A stretch of DNA of 64,000 nucleotides from Paenibacillus sp. W2I17 (GCF_030815985.1 NZ_JAUSXM010000001.1:5828001-5892000); one strand, 5' to 3'. Positions 7,772-16,734 are shown, numbered from the stretch's first letter. The notes: a model not told the origin generated them from the sequence alone. A program made the numbers and translations.

Positions 7772-8821
7772 CTAGTCAATAAATCCTTCCATGACAGCAG
7801 TCGGCATCATATTGGACTGCCATGCGCCTTTGCCGTAGCCGCCGTTATAACCTGGTGTAGCCTGAGGCTCCCAGTAGAATACACCTTTACCTTTGCCATT
7901 TGGCAGATTACGAATTTGGTTTTTCATCGCGGCAACAAAACTTTTGCCAGCTGCAGCCTGGTTATTGTCCATGCCAATTTCGGAGATAATGATCTCTTTG
8001 CCATAACGGTTGATCATATCCTTGGCGTTGTTTACCGTATTTGTCACAGCGGTGTTCCAGCCGGAAGCTGAAGGATAGAGGGACATGGCAATCATATCAA
8101 AGTTAGCTCCGTTATTAATCAGGCCTCCAATATTCCATACATAGAGGGCGTTATCATCTCCACCTGCCAGGTGCACAATGGTTTTGGTTCCGCTGCTCAG
8201 GGATTTCACTGCGTTATGGCCTGTGTTCACCAACCACGCATAGTTTTTCATGTTGGTAGATGCTTTGCCATCTTCCCATAACATGCCGTTGCTTGTTTCA
8301 TTCCCGATCTGTACCCAGTCTGGGGTAACGCCTTTGCTTTGCATCGCCGTCATAACTTCACGAGTGTGGTTCCATACCGCATCCATGAGCTGTTGGAACG
8401 TATAGTTTTTCCAGGCAGCAGGTTTGGTCTGTTGACCAGGGTCTGCCCAAGAATCGCTATAGTGCAGAGTGAGCATTACACTCATGCCAGCATTCTTGGC
8501 ACGTTGGGCGAGTGCAGCCGCACGATCCTTATTCATGTAACCGTTCCCATAATCATTCGAAGGATTAACAAATACCCGAATGCGAACGGAATTGATTTGA
8601 TAGTCTTTTTTCAAAATATCAATGATGTCGCGCTGTACGCCGTTTTTATCTTTCCATTTGTAGCCTTGGGCTTCCATTCCGGGAACCCAACTGATGTCGG
8701 CTCCTTTGGCGAAACTTGGTGCTGCGCTGGCATGCTGACCTGCGGGCAACATGATGGAGGTGAATAACAAAACAAAAGCCAACATGATGGATGTCTTGAA
8801 ACCCCTTACATTTTTGAACAT
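7772..8821 (-). CDS. Secreted arabinogalactan endo-beta-1,4-galactanase (GH53)
   Basis: 349-residue extracellular glycoside hydrolase family 53 enzyme, which cuts beta-1,4-galactan side chains of pectin. A signal peptide (about residues 1-32, ending ASA) precedes FAKGADISWVPGMEAQGY, the GH53 opening. The two clan GH-A catalytic glutamates are visible in WVQIGNE (acid/base) and IIISEIG (nucleophile). RIRVFVNP and HYSDSWADPGQQ also match the family. Length is that of a lone catalytic domain with no binding module. I chose the ATG at 8821 because GAGGAGG lies upstream; the upstream in-frame ATG at 8872 would add 17 unlikely residues. A TATAAT-like -10 lies at 8862-8867. No transporter is linked to it here. 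Confidence 0.93.
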   Translation of the reverse strand: MFKNVRGFKTSIMLAFVLLFTSIMLPAGQHASAAPSFAKGADISWVPGMEAQGYKWKDKNGVQRDIIDILKKDYQINSVRIRVFVNPSNDYGNGYMNKDRAAALAQRAKNAGMSVMLTLHYSDSWADPGQQTKPAAWKNYTFQQLMDAVWNHTREVMTAMQSKGVTPDWVQIGNETSNGMLWEDGKASTNMKNYAWLVNTGHNAVKSLSSGTKTIVHLAGGDDNALYVWNIGGLINNGANFDMIAMSLYPSASGWNTAVTNTVNNAKDMINRYGKEIIISEIGMDNNQAAAGKSFVAAMKNQIRNLPNGKGKGVFYWEPQATPGYNGGYGKGAWQSNMMPTAVMEGFID

Positions 8822-8943
8822 TACAAGATGCCTCCTCGGATTTAGGTTGAGTTGCATCCTAATTATAGCCATCCTGGTTTACTCTACTAAAGGGTCCATT
8901 TCCAATATTTTGGGTGTTTTCTCAACCTCTCTACAGAAAAAGG

Positions 8944-8974
8944 GAAAACAAAAAGCCGTCCGAAGACGGCTTTT
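8944..8974 (-). terminator. Rho-independent terminator (minus strand)
   Basis: Ten-base-pair perfect stem AAAAGCCGTC/GACGGCTTTT with a CGAA tetraloop and a T-rich tail on the minus strand. Confidence 0.85.
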
Positions 8975-9120
8975 CTACCCGTGGCGCTTTTTGAAACATT
9001 GATCCGTATCCCGCGCCTCCACCAGACTCTTTTAATTTGAGCTAGTGGATCGGGTAAGGGACACGTTCAACATGACATTAGAAATGTTGACGCACCTCCT
9101 TTCCTTGTGGCAAGAGTATA
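8944..9120 (-). ncRNA. Possible small RNA or leader (promoter -10, hairpin, terminator)
   Basis: On the minus strand a TATACT -10-like hexamer (9115-9120) is followed by an unusually strong AAAGGAGGTG, then a hairpin (CAACAT/ATGTTG), and about 100 bp later a perfect terminator (AAAAGCCGTC-CGAA-GACGGCTTTT, T-run at 8944-8953). Only tiny frames follow the ribosome-site-like sequence (VRQHF-stop, MSC-stop). Either this is an independent small RNA or an attenuator region without its downstream gene. The terminator itself is certain and also closes the gene at 9169. Confidence 0.3.
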
Positions 9121-9168
9121 CAACACCTTGTTTCGGAAAGCTAGTCTTTTTTACGTATTTAAGCAAAA

Positions 9169-9396
9169 TTATTTTTCAGTCTGGAACATCGTGATATCTC
9201 GTGCATAATGGCTCTTGGTTCCGTCATTGTTTCGGATGCGCACACTGTCTTCACTGATCCGCTCCACAATGCCACAACCGACCTCGCAATAGACGCCAGC
9301 CGGGTCTTCCTGCCATGCGCTTACCATACATTGGGATAGTGCAGCCGTGAAAAACTCTATATTTTTTTGTAACGTTCTAGGTTTGTTGGATTTCAT
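9169..9396 (-). CDS. Small conserved-looking hypothetical protein
   Basis: 75-residue soluble protein beginning MKSNKPRTLQKNIEFFTAALSQCMVSAWQ. Its C-terminal half (VGCGIVERISEDSVRIRNNDGTKSHYARDITMF) looks like a small beta-barrel that could read 'IVERISEDSVRI' strand pairs. There are cysteines at about residues 23, 37 and 41. AAAGGAGTATATA before the ATG is a good ribosome site. I do not recognise the family. It is monocistronic; the perfect terminator at 8944-8974 is the first on its strand. Confidence 0.55.
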   Translation of the reverse strand: MKSNKPRTLQKNIEFFTAALSQCMVSAWQEDPAGVYCEVGCGIVERISEDSVRIRNNDGTKSHYARDITMFQTEK

Positions 9397-9644
9397 TATA
9401 TACTCCTTTAATCAACTATATTTGGAATGAGAACAAGCAACCGGACCAAATCACACTGTACTTCACTTTACTCTGTCTATTGACCTTTGTAAAGGGATGG
9501 AAAAAGTTGCGGCCATGAGGTATCATTTACATAAATTTTACGTAGCGTTTACACTGCGCTGACGCTTGATGTTGATTACGAATAGTACAATTATATGAGA
9601 ACTTCTAACCAAGAATAGATATGCAACACATTCGGAGGCCATAC

Positions 9645-11727
9645 ATGCATAGAGACGTCAAAACAGGCAACTACGTTAATCGTGATTTGAGTTGGGTTGA
9701 ATTTAATCGGCGCGTACTTCAGGAGGCCCAGGATCCAACAACGCCTCTGCTGGAACGCATGAGATTTCTCGGCATTGTCGCTAGTAATCTGGACGAGTTC
9801 GTCAGTGTAAGGGTGGCGGAGACAAAAGAGAAGATCAAGGCCGGATTCACGCAAAAAGATTTTACAGGATACACGCCTTCGGGATTGTACCGCAGATTGA
9901 TCAAACGAACCGGTACCATGGTCGCCGAACAGTATAAAACGTATCGTGAACTCATCCGTCTACTCGCCAAGAAAGGCGTGAACATTCAGGAATATACAGA
10001 TCTTAATGTGACACAGCAGCGCGCAATGGACCAGTACTTTCATGAAATTATTTTTCCTGTACTCACACCGATGGCGATTGACCAGAGTCGTCCGTTCCCA
10101 CTGGTACACAACAAGTCTGTCTATCTGTCCGTGATGTTACAGAAGGAAGGGGAGCAAGAGGGAGAGCCGTTTATGGCTATTGTTCAGGTACCTTCCAATC
10201 TGCCGCGGGTAGTTCAGGCTCCCATTCGGGCGAATAGTAAAAAGAAAACATTCATACTGATTGAAGATCTTATCAAACATCATATCCATACGCTCTTCAG
10301 CGGATATATCTCGCTTGCTGCACAGGAATTCCGAGTGACCCGTAATGCGGATCTGTTCATTAATGAAGAAGAAGCGGAAGATCTGCTTGAGGCTATTGAA
10401 AAAGAATTGCGCCGCAGACGCCGCGGGGCTCCTGTACGACTGGAAGTCTGCAAGGATTTTCGTCCGGATGCCTTATTGGAATTGCAGGATGAATTTGATA
10501 TTCAGGACCCGGTATATGAAATTGATGGACCACTCGATCTGAGTTTTCTGGCGGGATTCGTGGACAGTCTGGAAAGTTTCTCACATCTGAAATACAGTCC
10601 GGTGAAGCCAGTCTACCCACTTGAGTTTCTGCCAAGAGAAAGTCATTTTGAGCTGCTGCGCAAACGTGATGTACTGGTGCATCATCCGTACGAATCGTTT
10701 GAACCAGTCACTGATTTTATATTGGAGGCTTCGGAAGATCCAAGAGTTCTGGCCATCAAGATGACATTATATCGGGTCAATGGCGATTCACGCCTTATTC
10801 CGGCACTTGCACTTGCCGCTGAGAGTGGTAAGCAGGTCACGGTGGTGGTGGAACTGAAAGCCCGGTTTGATGAAGAGCGCAACATTGCTTGGGCCCGTAA
10901 GCTGGAGAAAGCCGGTTGTCACGTGGTTTATGGACTGGTTGGACTCAAGACCCATGCCAAAATCATTCTTGTTGTACGCAGGGAACAGCAGGGCTTGAGA
11001 CGTTATGTTCATGTAGGAACCGGTAACTATAATGAGAGTACAGCCAAAGTGTATACGGACGTGGGACTGTTCACCTCTAATCCGATTATTGGGGAAGATG
11101 CATCCGAATTGTTCAATGAGATTACCGGATACTCCGGTCCGAAGGCATTGCAGGCGTTCCGCGTAGCTCCAGATGGGATGAAGGATGAGCTGTTTGCACT
11201 GATTCGTAGAGAAACAGAGCATGCGCTGAAAGGCAAACCTTCCAGAATCATTGCCAAGATCAACTCCTTATCCCATCAGGAAATGATTGATGAATTGTAC
11301 GAGGCTTCTCAAGCCGGCGTGCAGATCGATCTGATTGTGCGTGGTGTATGTTGTCTACGTCCGGGGGTAGAGGGGCTCAGTGAGAATATTCGGGTCATTA
11401 GCATTGTGGATCGTTTTTCTGGAGCATTCACGGTTGTTTTATTTTGAAAATAGCGGCAACCCGGATGTATTCATCTCCAGTGCAGACTGGATGACACGTA
11501 ACTTGAATCGAAGAATTGAACTGATGTGTCCCGTATTTGATCCAGAGCTGAAAAAGATGCTAGTGGATATCCTTAATCTATCCCTTATGGATAATGTCAA
11601 AGCGAGACAACTTATGCCTGGTGGCAATTATGTATTTGTAGAAAATGAAAAGCCCCCGCTGAGAAGTCAGACGGAGGCCATGGGTATTATCCCTTGGAAG
11701 CCTGCTGAATGGAGTGCGTTAACGTAA
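9645..11727 (+). pseudogene. ppk: Polyphosphate kinase, frame interrupted near the C-terminus
   Basis: PPK1 makes long-chain polyphosphate from ATP. The frame from the ATG at 9645 (GGAGG seven bases upstream) shows the N-terminal domain (NRDLSWVEFNRRVLQEA), the head domain, and the catalytic KTHAKI histidine at about residue 437. At a T5 run (11414-11418) one extra T throws it off, and it stops at 11447. The correct continuation LEHSRLFYFENSGNPDVFISSADWMTRNL lies in the next frame and runs to 11727. The break comes immediately before LEH, which holds the second conserved active-site histidine (E. coli H592 region). The truncated product would therefore be inactive. This could be a sequencing error, a real lesion, or slippage; T5 is short for slippage. 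The 3' end overlaps ppx by 41 bp on the other strand. Confidence 0.85.
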
Positions 11728-13216
11728 CTCCCCAGGCTTCCTTCAGATCCTTGACGGCCTCTTCCAGGCCATCAAGTTCCAGTAACGGCTCAGCTGTACA
11801 GGTGAATTGCACCTGCAGCGAGTCGTTTTCTTTTGTTGCTTCAATCGCAGCGATGCTTTCGGATCGATTGATGGCTTCCGCTACGCGCAGCAGAGAGCCA
11901 ATACGATGAGCATGCCGCTCATCCGAGTTTTTCAGAATGTCCCGGTGCTTATTCAGCAGCTGGGGCGTTCTTTTTTTGGGATGATAATCAGCTGCACTGG
12001 CACTTAGAATGGTCTCCCGATGAGAAAGTCCATAGATACTTGCATTCATGATCCAATAGGCCGAGTGCTGTGTATAACGGAAATAGTTAATCTGTTTACC
12101 TGCCATGTGCAGCATGGAGGATGCATACAGAATTCGGGCATCTGCTTGATCAGGAGGGGCACCTTGTAATGCCGTATACAGGGTAACCGTATCCTGATGA
12201 ATCCGTTGCAGACGTTTCTCTGGAATAGGCGGTCCAAAATGGATAAAGTTGCGGATACTGTCCTTCAGCGCGTCCGGAACGACCGGCTGACCTCCAGCCA
12301 TGTAATCTCGCAATAACCCGTCTCGTAGACCCGCACCACTAACCACATAACGATCTCCCTGTATTAACTGGAAGACGGTTCGCAGGATCAGTACGCCGGG
12401 CACAATGATGTCTGCGCGATCTTTGGCGAGCCCAGGTACCTTTTTGCGCTGTGCCGAGGTGAGATGAGGCAAGGAGCGAGCGATGTTCTCCATCGCTTCC
12501 TCACTGATCTCATAATGATGGCTGACAGGCAAAGAATACTGGGTACGCTTCTGTTCCACTTTGGCGAGTGTACGCATTGTGCCACCAAGTCCGATGAGTG
12601 GCAGACCGGGATGCTCACGAATCCAATCCTGTCCATGGAGAGCCTCAATGACTTCATTGCATAATGCATTTGCATTTTCCTCGGTCCACTGATCTTCGCC
12701 CCCGTAACGGGCATGTGAATTCACAGCACCAATAGGGAGGGAGATGCTATGTAACCTTTTCCGATCCCGAAAGACCGTGATCTCTGTGCTGCCGCCTCCA
12801 ATATCCACGACGTAACCGTCTGCCAGATCAATGGATTGAGTGACACCAAGGAACCCATAATAGGCCTCCCGATCTCCCGATACACATTCAATGGTAAGCC
12901 CCGTCTCTGTCTCCAGCCATTCAATAATCTCCAGGACATTGCCTGCATTACGAATAGCTGCCGTAGCTGCTGCTCGAATCAGTTTGGTCTGATACGCTTC
13001 ACAGGTCGCTTTGAATTGACGCAAGATGGTGATGGCTTTATCCAGAGAATGGCGCAGAATGGTTCCATCGGACTCAACAACGCTGCTCAGACGAGCGGCG
13101 TATTTGTCTTCATGAATGATGCGATAGGCTGCGTCCTGATCCAGTTCATAAATAACCAGACGAATGGAGTTCGAGCCGATATCAATAATTCCTAAGGTTT
13201 CATTAGTACGTGTCAT
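11687..13216 (-). CDS. ppx: Exopolyphosphatase, Ppx/GppA family
   Basis: 509-residue member of the ASKHA superfamily that removes terminal phosphates from polyphosphate, or from pppGpp in GppA. The phosphate-1 loop appears as GIIDIGSNSIRLVIYE at the start. VVDIGGGSTEITVF (phosphate-2 loop) and a long C-terminal HD-like helical region (about residues 310-500, SSMLHMAGKQINYFRYTQHSAYWIMNA) follow. I chose the ATG at 13216, six bases after AAGGAG, over the ATG at 13222 that overlaps the ribosome site. It is convergent with ppk, and the coding ends overlap by 41 bp. The pair of opposing enzymes is a common arrangement. Confidence 0.92.
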   Translation of the reverse strand: MTRTNETLGIIDIGSNSIRLVIYELDQDAAYRIIHEDKYAARLSSVVESDGTILRHSLDKAITILRQFKATCEAYQTKLIRAAATAAIRNAGNVLEIIEWLETETGLTIECVSGDREAYYGFLGVTQSIDLADGYVVDIGGGSTEITVFRDRKRLHSISLPIGAVNSHARYGGEDQWTEENANALCNEVIEALHGQDWIREHPGLPLIGLGGTMRTLAKVEQKRTQYSLPVSHHYEISEEAMENIARSLPHLTSAQRKKVPGLAKDRADIIVPGVLILRTVFQLIQGDRYVVSGAGLRDGLLRDYMAGGQPVVPDALKDSIRNFIHFGPPIPEKRLQRIHQDTVTLYTALQGAPPDQADARILYASSMLHMAGKQINYFRYTQHSAYWIMNASIYGLSHRETILSASAADYHPKKRTPQLLNKHRDILKNSDERHAHRIGSLLRVAEAINRSESIAAIEATKENDSLQVQFTCTAEPLLELDGLEEAVKDLKEAWGVTLTHSIQQASKG

Positions 13217-13242
13217 AAGCATCTCCTTCTACAGAGGTTCAA

Positions 13243-13497
13243 CTACCCGAAGTGAAGAAGGGCAGCCATGGCTTCCGGTGAACCCGGCGGTGTGGCAGAG
13301 AAGGGCGTAGTTAGCATAACAACAATGATAAAGACGATGAAACAGGCAAATATAAGACAACTCACGGCAAAGCCGCGATTACGCTTTTGCATAAACAGTC
13401 GAATACCTGTGACAAAGAGAAGTACCGTAACAGCTACCAGAACGATCGACATTGCAAAATAGGCTACGCCATAAAGTGATTTGAAAAATGCTTCCAT
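13243..13497 (-). CDS. Small two-helix membrane protein
   Basis: 84-residue protein with two transmembrane helices (about residues 10-33 and 44-63) joined by a basic loop (MQKRNRGF). It is 26 bp upstream of ppx on the same strand, so the two are probably cotranscribed. TAAGGAG lies about 12 bases before the ATG. No recognisable family. A role linked to ppx is possible only by position. Confidence 0.55.
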   Translation of the reverse strand: MEAFFKSLYGVAYFAMSIVLVAVTVLLFVTGIRLFMQKRNRGFAVSCLIFACFIVFIIVVMLTTPFSATPPGSPEAMAALLHFG

Positions 13498-13735
13498 TTG
13501 TTCTGAACGCTCCTTAGATCCTCATATTTAAGCCCTTCCAAGCCATTCCTTAGTAGCATACGACAGATTGACTTGTTTGAAAAGTAAACCGGGCGCTTGT
13601 TCCCGTTTCCGCCATCACCCCTAGGACAGGTTACATGGAAAAGGGGCCTTTGCCGTGGACAGACATCCAAGAAAGCAAGGCTTCTGTTGAGTATGTATAA
13701 GGAAGGACTATTGTTTCAAGGAAGGAGATCAACCC

Positions 13736-14395
13736 ATGTCGAGACAACTTGCAAGCAAATGGCGGAAGACAGCGGCTCTGATGAAATACCCGGTAGCTGC
13801 TGTCCATATCCCACAGACCAAGGCATTCAACTCGGGTAATCTGCTGCAAATGCTCAGTCGTTATGGAATGGTGTATGTCAAACCTATTGTAGGAGGCGGA
13901 GGTTACGGTGTTATCCGGGTATCGGCCAGCGGTGGGGCTTATCGATACACCCATATGAAAACGACCCGTTCTTTCGCCAGTTTCAGCCAGATGTATCGCT
14001 CTCTGGTGCGTGTAAAGGCTAGACGCAAGTACTTGATCCAGCAAGGCATTCATCTGGCAACAATTCAAGGGAGACCTGTTGATTACAGAGTCAAAGTTGT
14101 CAAAACCCAACGAGGCTGGGTATTCCGTTCATTAGTAGGACGACTCGCTCGTCCCGGACTCTGTGTGACGAATCTGAGCAAGGGTGGCACCATGTTATCA
14201 GGAAGGCGAGCTCTTGGTTTATCCCTGCCACATATATCCGGTCGGCACAAACGCCGGGAGATGCGTTCCCTTACACTGACATGTACGTACATTATGGAAA
14301 GTCAGTTCCCTGGTGTAGGTCAGCTTGGATTTGATTATGGACTGGATTATTCAGGCAAGATCTGGATTCTGGAAGTGAATACCAGACCCCAATAG
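13736..14395 (+). CDS. YheC/YheD-family ATP-grasp protein (spore-coat associated type)
   Basis: 219-residue protein resembling the ATP-grasp half of Bacillus YheC/YheD 'endospore coat-associated' proteins. Visible family features are VYVKPIVGGGGYGVIRV (ATP-binding glycine loop), YLIQQGIHLATIQGRPVDYRVKVVK, and the terminal metal/ATP-binding segment LGFDYGLDYSGKIWILEVNTRPQ. The protein stops immediately after EVNTRPQ and lacks the N-terminal YheC domain, so it is a short form. AAGGAAGGAGATCAACCC precedes the ATG. The ligase substrate is unknown in the family. It is not linked to other spore genes here, except that sda lies next door. Confidence 0.82.
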   Translation: MSRQLASKWRKTAALMKYPVAAVHIPQTKAFNSGNLLQMLSRYGMVYVKPIVGGGGYGVIRVSASGGAYRYTHMKTTRSFASFSQMYRSLVRVKARRKYLIQQGIHLATIQGRPVDYRVKVVKTQRGWVFRSLVGRLARPGLCVTNLSKGGTMLSGRRALGLSLPHISGRHKRREMRSLTLTCTYIMESQFPGVGQLGFDYGLDYSGKIWILEVNTRPQ

Positions 14396-14575
14396 AAAAT
14401 GAATGGGAAAACTCAAGAAAATTCAAGAAAAACCGATAATATATAAAAGAAAACGGTATGAAAACCGTTTGAAATTTTACATTACGGGGTAATTTACTCG
14501 CAACAAGTCTTGAAACTATGAATTTATTCCAAAAAAAATACGCTGATAAACGTTCTGACAGTAGTACAAACTTCC

Positions 14576-14675
14576 TGTGCATAAATATTGTCCACACTAT
14601 ACACGTTGATTACTCTACATTTTTTCCATTTATCAACAAACTATGCACAGGATTTCCACATATCGTTGTGGATAA
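14576..14675. promoter_or_regulatory. Cluster of DnaA-box-like sites upstream of sda
   Basis: Within 100 bp there are five nonamers at or near the DnaA consensus TTATCCACA, on both strands: TGTGCATAA (14576-14584), TTGTCCACA (14588-14596), TTATCAACA (14630-14638), CTATGCACA (14641-14649) and an exact TGTGGATAA (14667-14675). TTTCCACAT (14653-14661) is a sixth, weaker match. They end ten bases before the sda -35. In B. subtilis, sda is activated by DnaA through upstream boxes, so the same control is likely here. Confidence 0.8.
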
Positions 14676-14684
14676 CAAGAACGC

Positions 14685-14713
14685 TTGTTCTCTATATGAA
14701 TCTCTGATATGAT
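14685..14713 (+). promoter_or_regulatory. Promoter of sda
   Basis: TTGTTC (14685-14690) and TATGAT (14708-14713) are exactly 17 bp apart. The in-frame ATG at 14709 falls inside the -10, so it cannot be the translation start; this decides the shorter Sda start. Confidence 0.75.
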
Positions 14714-14750
14714 AGTTTTGAGGAAAAAAAAGGAAAGGTTGTGGCGGGAA

Positions 14751-14894
14751 ATGGCTATGTTATCCGATGAGATGTTGTTGGATTCCTACCATAAAGCGAT
14801 TGAGTTGAATCTCGAACGAGATTTCATCGCACTGCTGTTGGCAGAAATCCATAAGCGCAAACTGGGTACCGACGTATCTGCCATTCTTCACTAG
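14751..14894 (+). CDS. sda: Sporulation checkpoint inhibitor Sda
   Basis: 47-residue helical-hairpin protein, MAMLSDEMLLDSYHKAIELNLERDFI and onward. It closely follows B. subtilis Sda ([30 protein letters not shown]). In that organism Sda binds the sporulation kinase KinA and blocks phosphorelay entry when replication initiation or DNA integrity is disturbed. Length and every family-typical position (SDE, SY, A, LN, RDFI, EI) are present. The start is set at 14751 (14757 also possible), because the promoter -10 covers the upstream ATG. The ribosome site is weak (GAAAGG about 12 bases away). The gene is preceded by a DnaA-box-like cluster, matching the known DnaA control. Confidence 0.92.
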   Translation: MAMLSDEMLLDSYHKAIELNLERDFIALLLAEIHKRKLGTDVSAILH

Positions 14895-14915
14895 AGATCC
14901 TCATTGCAGGCAATG

Positions 14916-15167
14916 TTACAGGTTTCCGGACAAGTCCCATAGTGAGACAGGCCATGGCGTGCTCGTCTGACAATGGTGACAGTACATCACATGATTGCAA
15001 ACGTTTTCGGCTTCGTCTGCCGTGTCAGAGGAAGGGTGGGATACGTAGGGGCTGTATGGTCCGGTGTAATCATCCAATTTGCCGCATTCTAACAGTCCCT
15101 GAAGGCAGTGGGGGCAAGCCTGCTCCGGTACAACCAGACCGTTACACAGCGGGCATATATAAGACAA
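14916..15167 (-). CDS. Small zinc-ribbon-like protein
   Basis: 83-residue protein with three metal-ligand-like pairs: CPLC (residues 5-8), CPHC (about 18-21) and CHHC (about 63-66), plus another Cys near residue 57. It probably binds one or two zinc ions. The TTG start follows AGGAGGGATACCC. That ribosome site lies inside a long hairpin (15168-15210). No DNA-binding or enzyme domain is recognised; such short CxxC proteins are common and uncharacterised. It lies antisense to any read-through from sda. Confidence 0.65.
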   Translation of the reverse strand: MSYICPLCNGLVVPEQACPHCLQGLLECGKLDDYTGPYSPYVSHPSSDTADEAENVCNHVMYCHHCQTSTPWPVSLWDLSGNL

Positions 15168-15217
15168 GGGTATCCCTCCTGATATGGATTCACTCAGGAG
15201 TAAGATACCCTTTTTTG
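15168..15217 (+). terminator. Hairpin: plus-strand terminator that also hides a minus-strand ribosome site
   Basis: GGGTATCCCTCCTGA pairs with TCAGGAGTAAGATACCC and is followed on the plus strand by TTTTTT, a good terminator for the sda transcript. On the minus strand the same stem contains the AGGAGGG ribosome site of the zinc-ribbon gene, which could limit its translation. Confidence 0.7.
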
Positions 15218-15243
15218 TATCAATATATGTTATTTCAGCAAAA

Positions 15244-16245
15244 CTAGCGTTTCATGTTACTGCTGTGTCCTGGGGACAACTTGGCATCCGGATCGAAGTA
15301 TACCTTCGCATTGTTGACGGCTGTTGGAGCTTCGCCGAATCCGACAGCAATCAGCTTCAGTTTACCCGGATATGTTGTGATATCTCCGGCAGCGAAGATT
15401 CCTGGAATGGATGTTTCCATGCGGGAATCAACAACGATGGAGTTGCTGTCAATTTCGATACCCCACTCGGCAATCGGCCCGAGAGAAGAGACAAATCCGA
15501 AGTTAACGATCACGTCATCTACTTCGATTTCCTGTGTTTCTTTGGTTTTCACATGGGAAAGGGTTACTTTGGTAATCGTGTCATCCCCATGAAGTTCCGT
15601 GATTTCGGTCGGTGTAACAACATTCACCTTGGAATTCATCAGGTTTTCGACACTGTGCTCATGCGCACGGAACTTGTCCCGGCGATGGATCAGCGTCACT
15701 TGCTCAGCAATAGGCTCCAGCATGAGTGCCCAGTCTACCGCGGAGTCACCCCCGCCACTGATCAGTACTTTTTTGCCAGCGAAAGCATTCAGATCACTGA
15801 TGAAGTAGTGCAGGTTGCTCTTCTCGAACTTGGCAGCACCTTCAAGCTCCAGGCGACGTGGTTCGAATGCACCTACACCAGCTGTAATAATGACGGCTTT
15901 GGCATGATATTCATTCTCATCCGTCTTCACAATGAAATGTTGTTCATCCTTTTTCTCCACCGATACAACCTTTTCTTCAAGGCGGATGTTCGGGTTAAAA
16001 TGACTCATTTGCTCAACCAGGTTATTCACCAGTTCCTGAGCCGTTACTTTCGGGAATCCGGCTACATCATAGATGTATTTCTCCGGGTAAAGAGCGGCAA
16101 GCTGTCCGCCAAGCTGTGGCATACTTTCAACCAGTGTAACGGATGCCTGACGCATCCCACCATAAAACGCGGCGAACAGACCCGCAGGGCCTCCACCGAT
16201 AATAAGTAAATCAGTCATATCATGACTGGAATTTTGTGCAGTCAA
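15244..16245 (-). CDS. Ferredoxin/flavodoxin-NADP+ reductase, thioredoxin-reductase-like (FNR2, YumC type)
   Basis: 333-residue flavoprotein with an FAD-binding [14 protein letters not shown] near the N-terminus, an NADPH-binding [15 protein letters not shown] near residue 165, and a C-terminal GIFAAGDIT...[13 protein letters not shown]. It is built like thioredoxin reductase but lacks the CxxC redox pair, which is diagnostic of the FNR2 group (B. subtilis YumC). That enzyme passes NADPH electrons to ferredoxin or flavodoxin. The start is a TTG (16245) with AAAGGTG about 12 bases upstream. Neighbouring NDH-2 and YuiB-like genes mirror the yumC/yuiB/yumB cluster of B. subtilis, supporting the assignment. 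Confidence 0.92.
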   Translation of the reverse strand: MTAQNSSHDMTDLLIIGGGPAGLFAAFYGGMRQASVTLVESMPQLGGQLAALYPEKYIYDVAGFPKVTAQELVNNLVEQMSHFNPNIRLEEKVVSVEKKDEQHFIVKTDENEYHAKAVIITAGVGAFEPRRLELEGAAKFEKSNLHYFISDLNAFAGKKVLISGGGDSAVDWALMLEPIAEQVTLIHRRDKFRAHEHSVENLMNSKVNVVTPTEITELHGDDTITKVTLSHVKTKETQEIEVDDVIVNFGFVSSLGPIAEWGIEIDSNSIVVDSRMETSIPGIFAAGDITTYPGKLKLIAVGFGEAPTAVNNAKVYFDPDAKLSPGHSSNMKR

Positions 16246-16710
16246 GAATCAACAACACCTTTCATATTTTAATAGGTAGTTAACAGAAAGAATGTGCAGG
16301 CTACGTATCGTAACCAGCATGGGTGCTGAACTGTCTTTCCTATTATAAACGGTGTATTCAGGGTTGCAAAGTTAGCGGCGTCACGAAACTGGGAACAATT
16401 GATGAAGATCAGATGAGAATAGGATGAAATTGGAAATGAAAGGTTATGAAAAATAACAAAAAAAACCTTGATCTTTACTAGAAATACAGATATCCTTGAC
16501 CTGTACTATGTGTTTTTTTGTCTAATTTAGAGCCAATATGTAATATGAAGACAGATCCCGTGTTTTGTAGAATCTTGTGGTTAATTTCACAACTTGAAAC
16601 GATAACTTGCGTGCAAACGTATCAATTTCATAAACCCTTTAGTTGCTTCAATCAAGTCTAGATATAGATCAAAACAGTTCAATATGTCGATATCTAGTTT
16701 CATAAAATCC

Positions 16711-16734
16711 ATTTTTAGTGAGTTATGAAATTGA
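16711..16734. repeat. 24-bp exact repeat, copy 1
   Basis: These 24 bases recur exactly at 58032-58055, with the preceding six bases matching at five positions. An inverted partial match lies nearby (16618-16632). On the minus strand the copy falls in a short open frame (16778-16587, 63 codons, ...PQFHNSLKMDFMKL...) with a weak ribosome site. I do not call that frame a gene. Confidence 0.7.

Noticed and set aside
9048..9090. Possible selenocysteine-like reading MSC-UGA-TCPLPDPL on the minus strand
   Set aside because: No SECIS-like hairpin is placed correctly, no other selenoprotein machinery is visible, and the continuation has no known domain.
11414..11418. Programmed frameshift in ppk
   Set aside because: T5 is too short for usual transcriptional slippage, and no slippery heptamer with a downstream pseudoknot is evident. 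A mutation or sequencing error is more likely.
14396..14750. Chromosomal origin (oriC)
   Set aside because: DnaA-like boxes are dense, but dnaA, dnaN and rnpA/rpmH are not adjacent. Position immediately before sda explains the boxes better.
15184..16209. 341-codon plus-strand open frame opposite the FNR2 gene
   Set aside because: It is fully antisense to a gene with clear FAD and NADPH motifs, has no ribosome site, and its translation resembles no protein.
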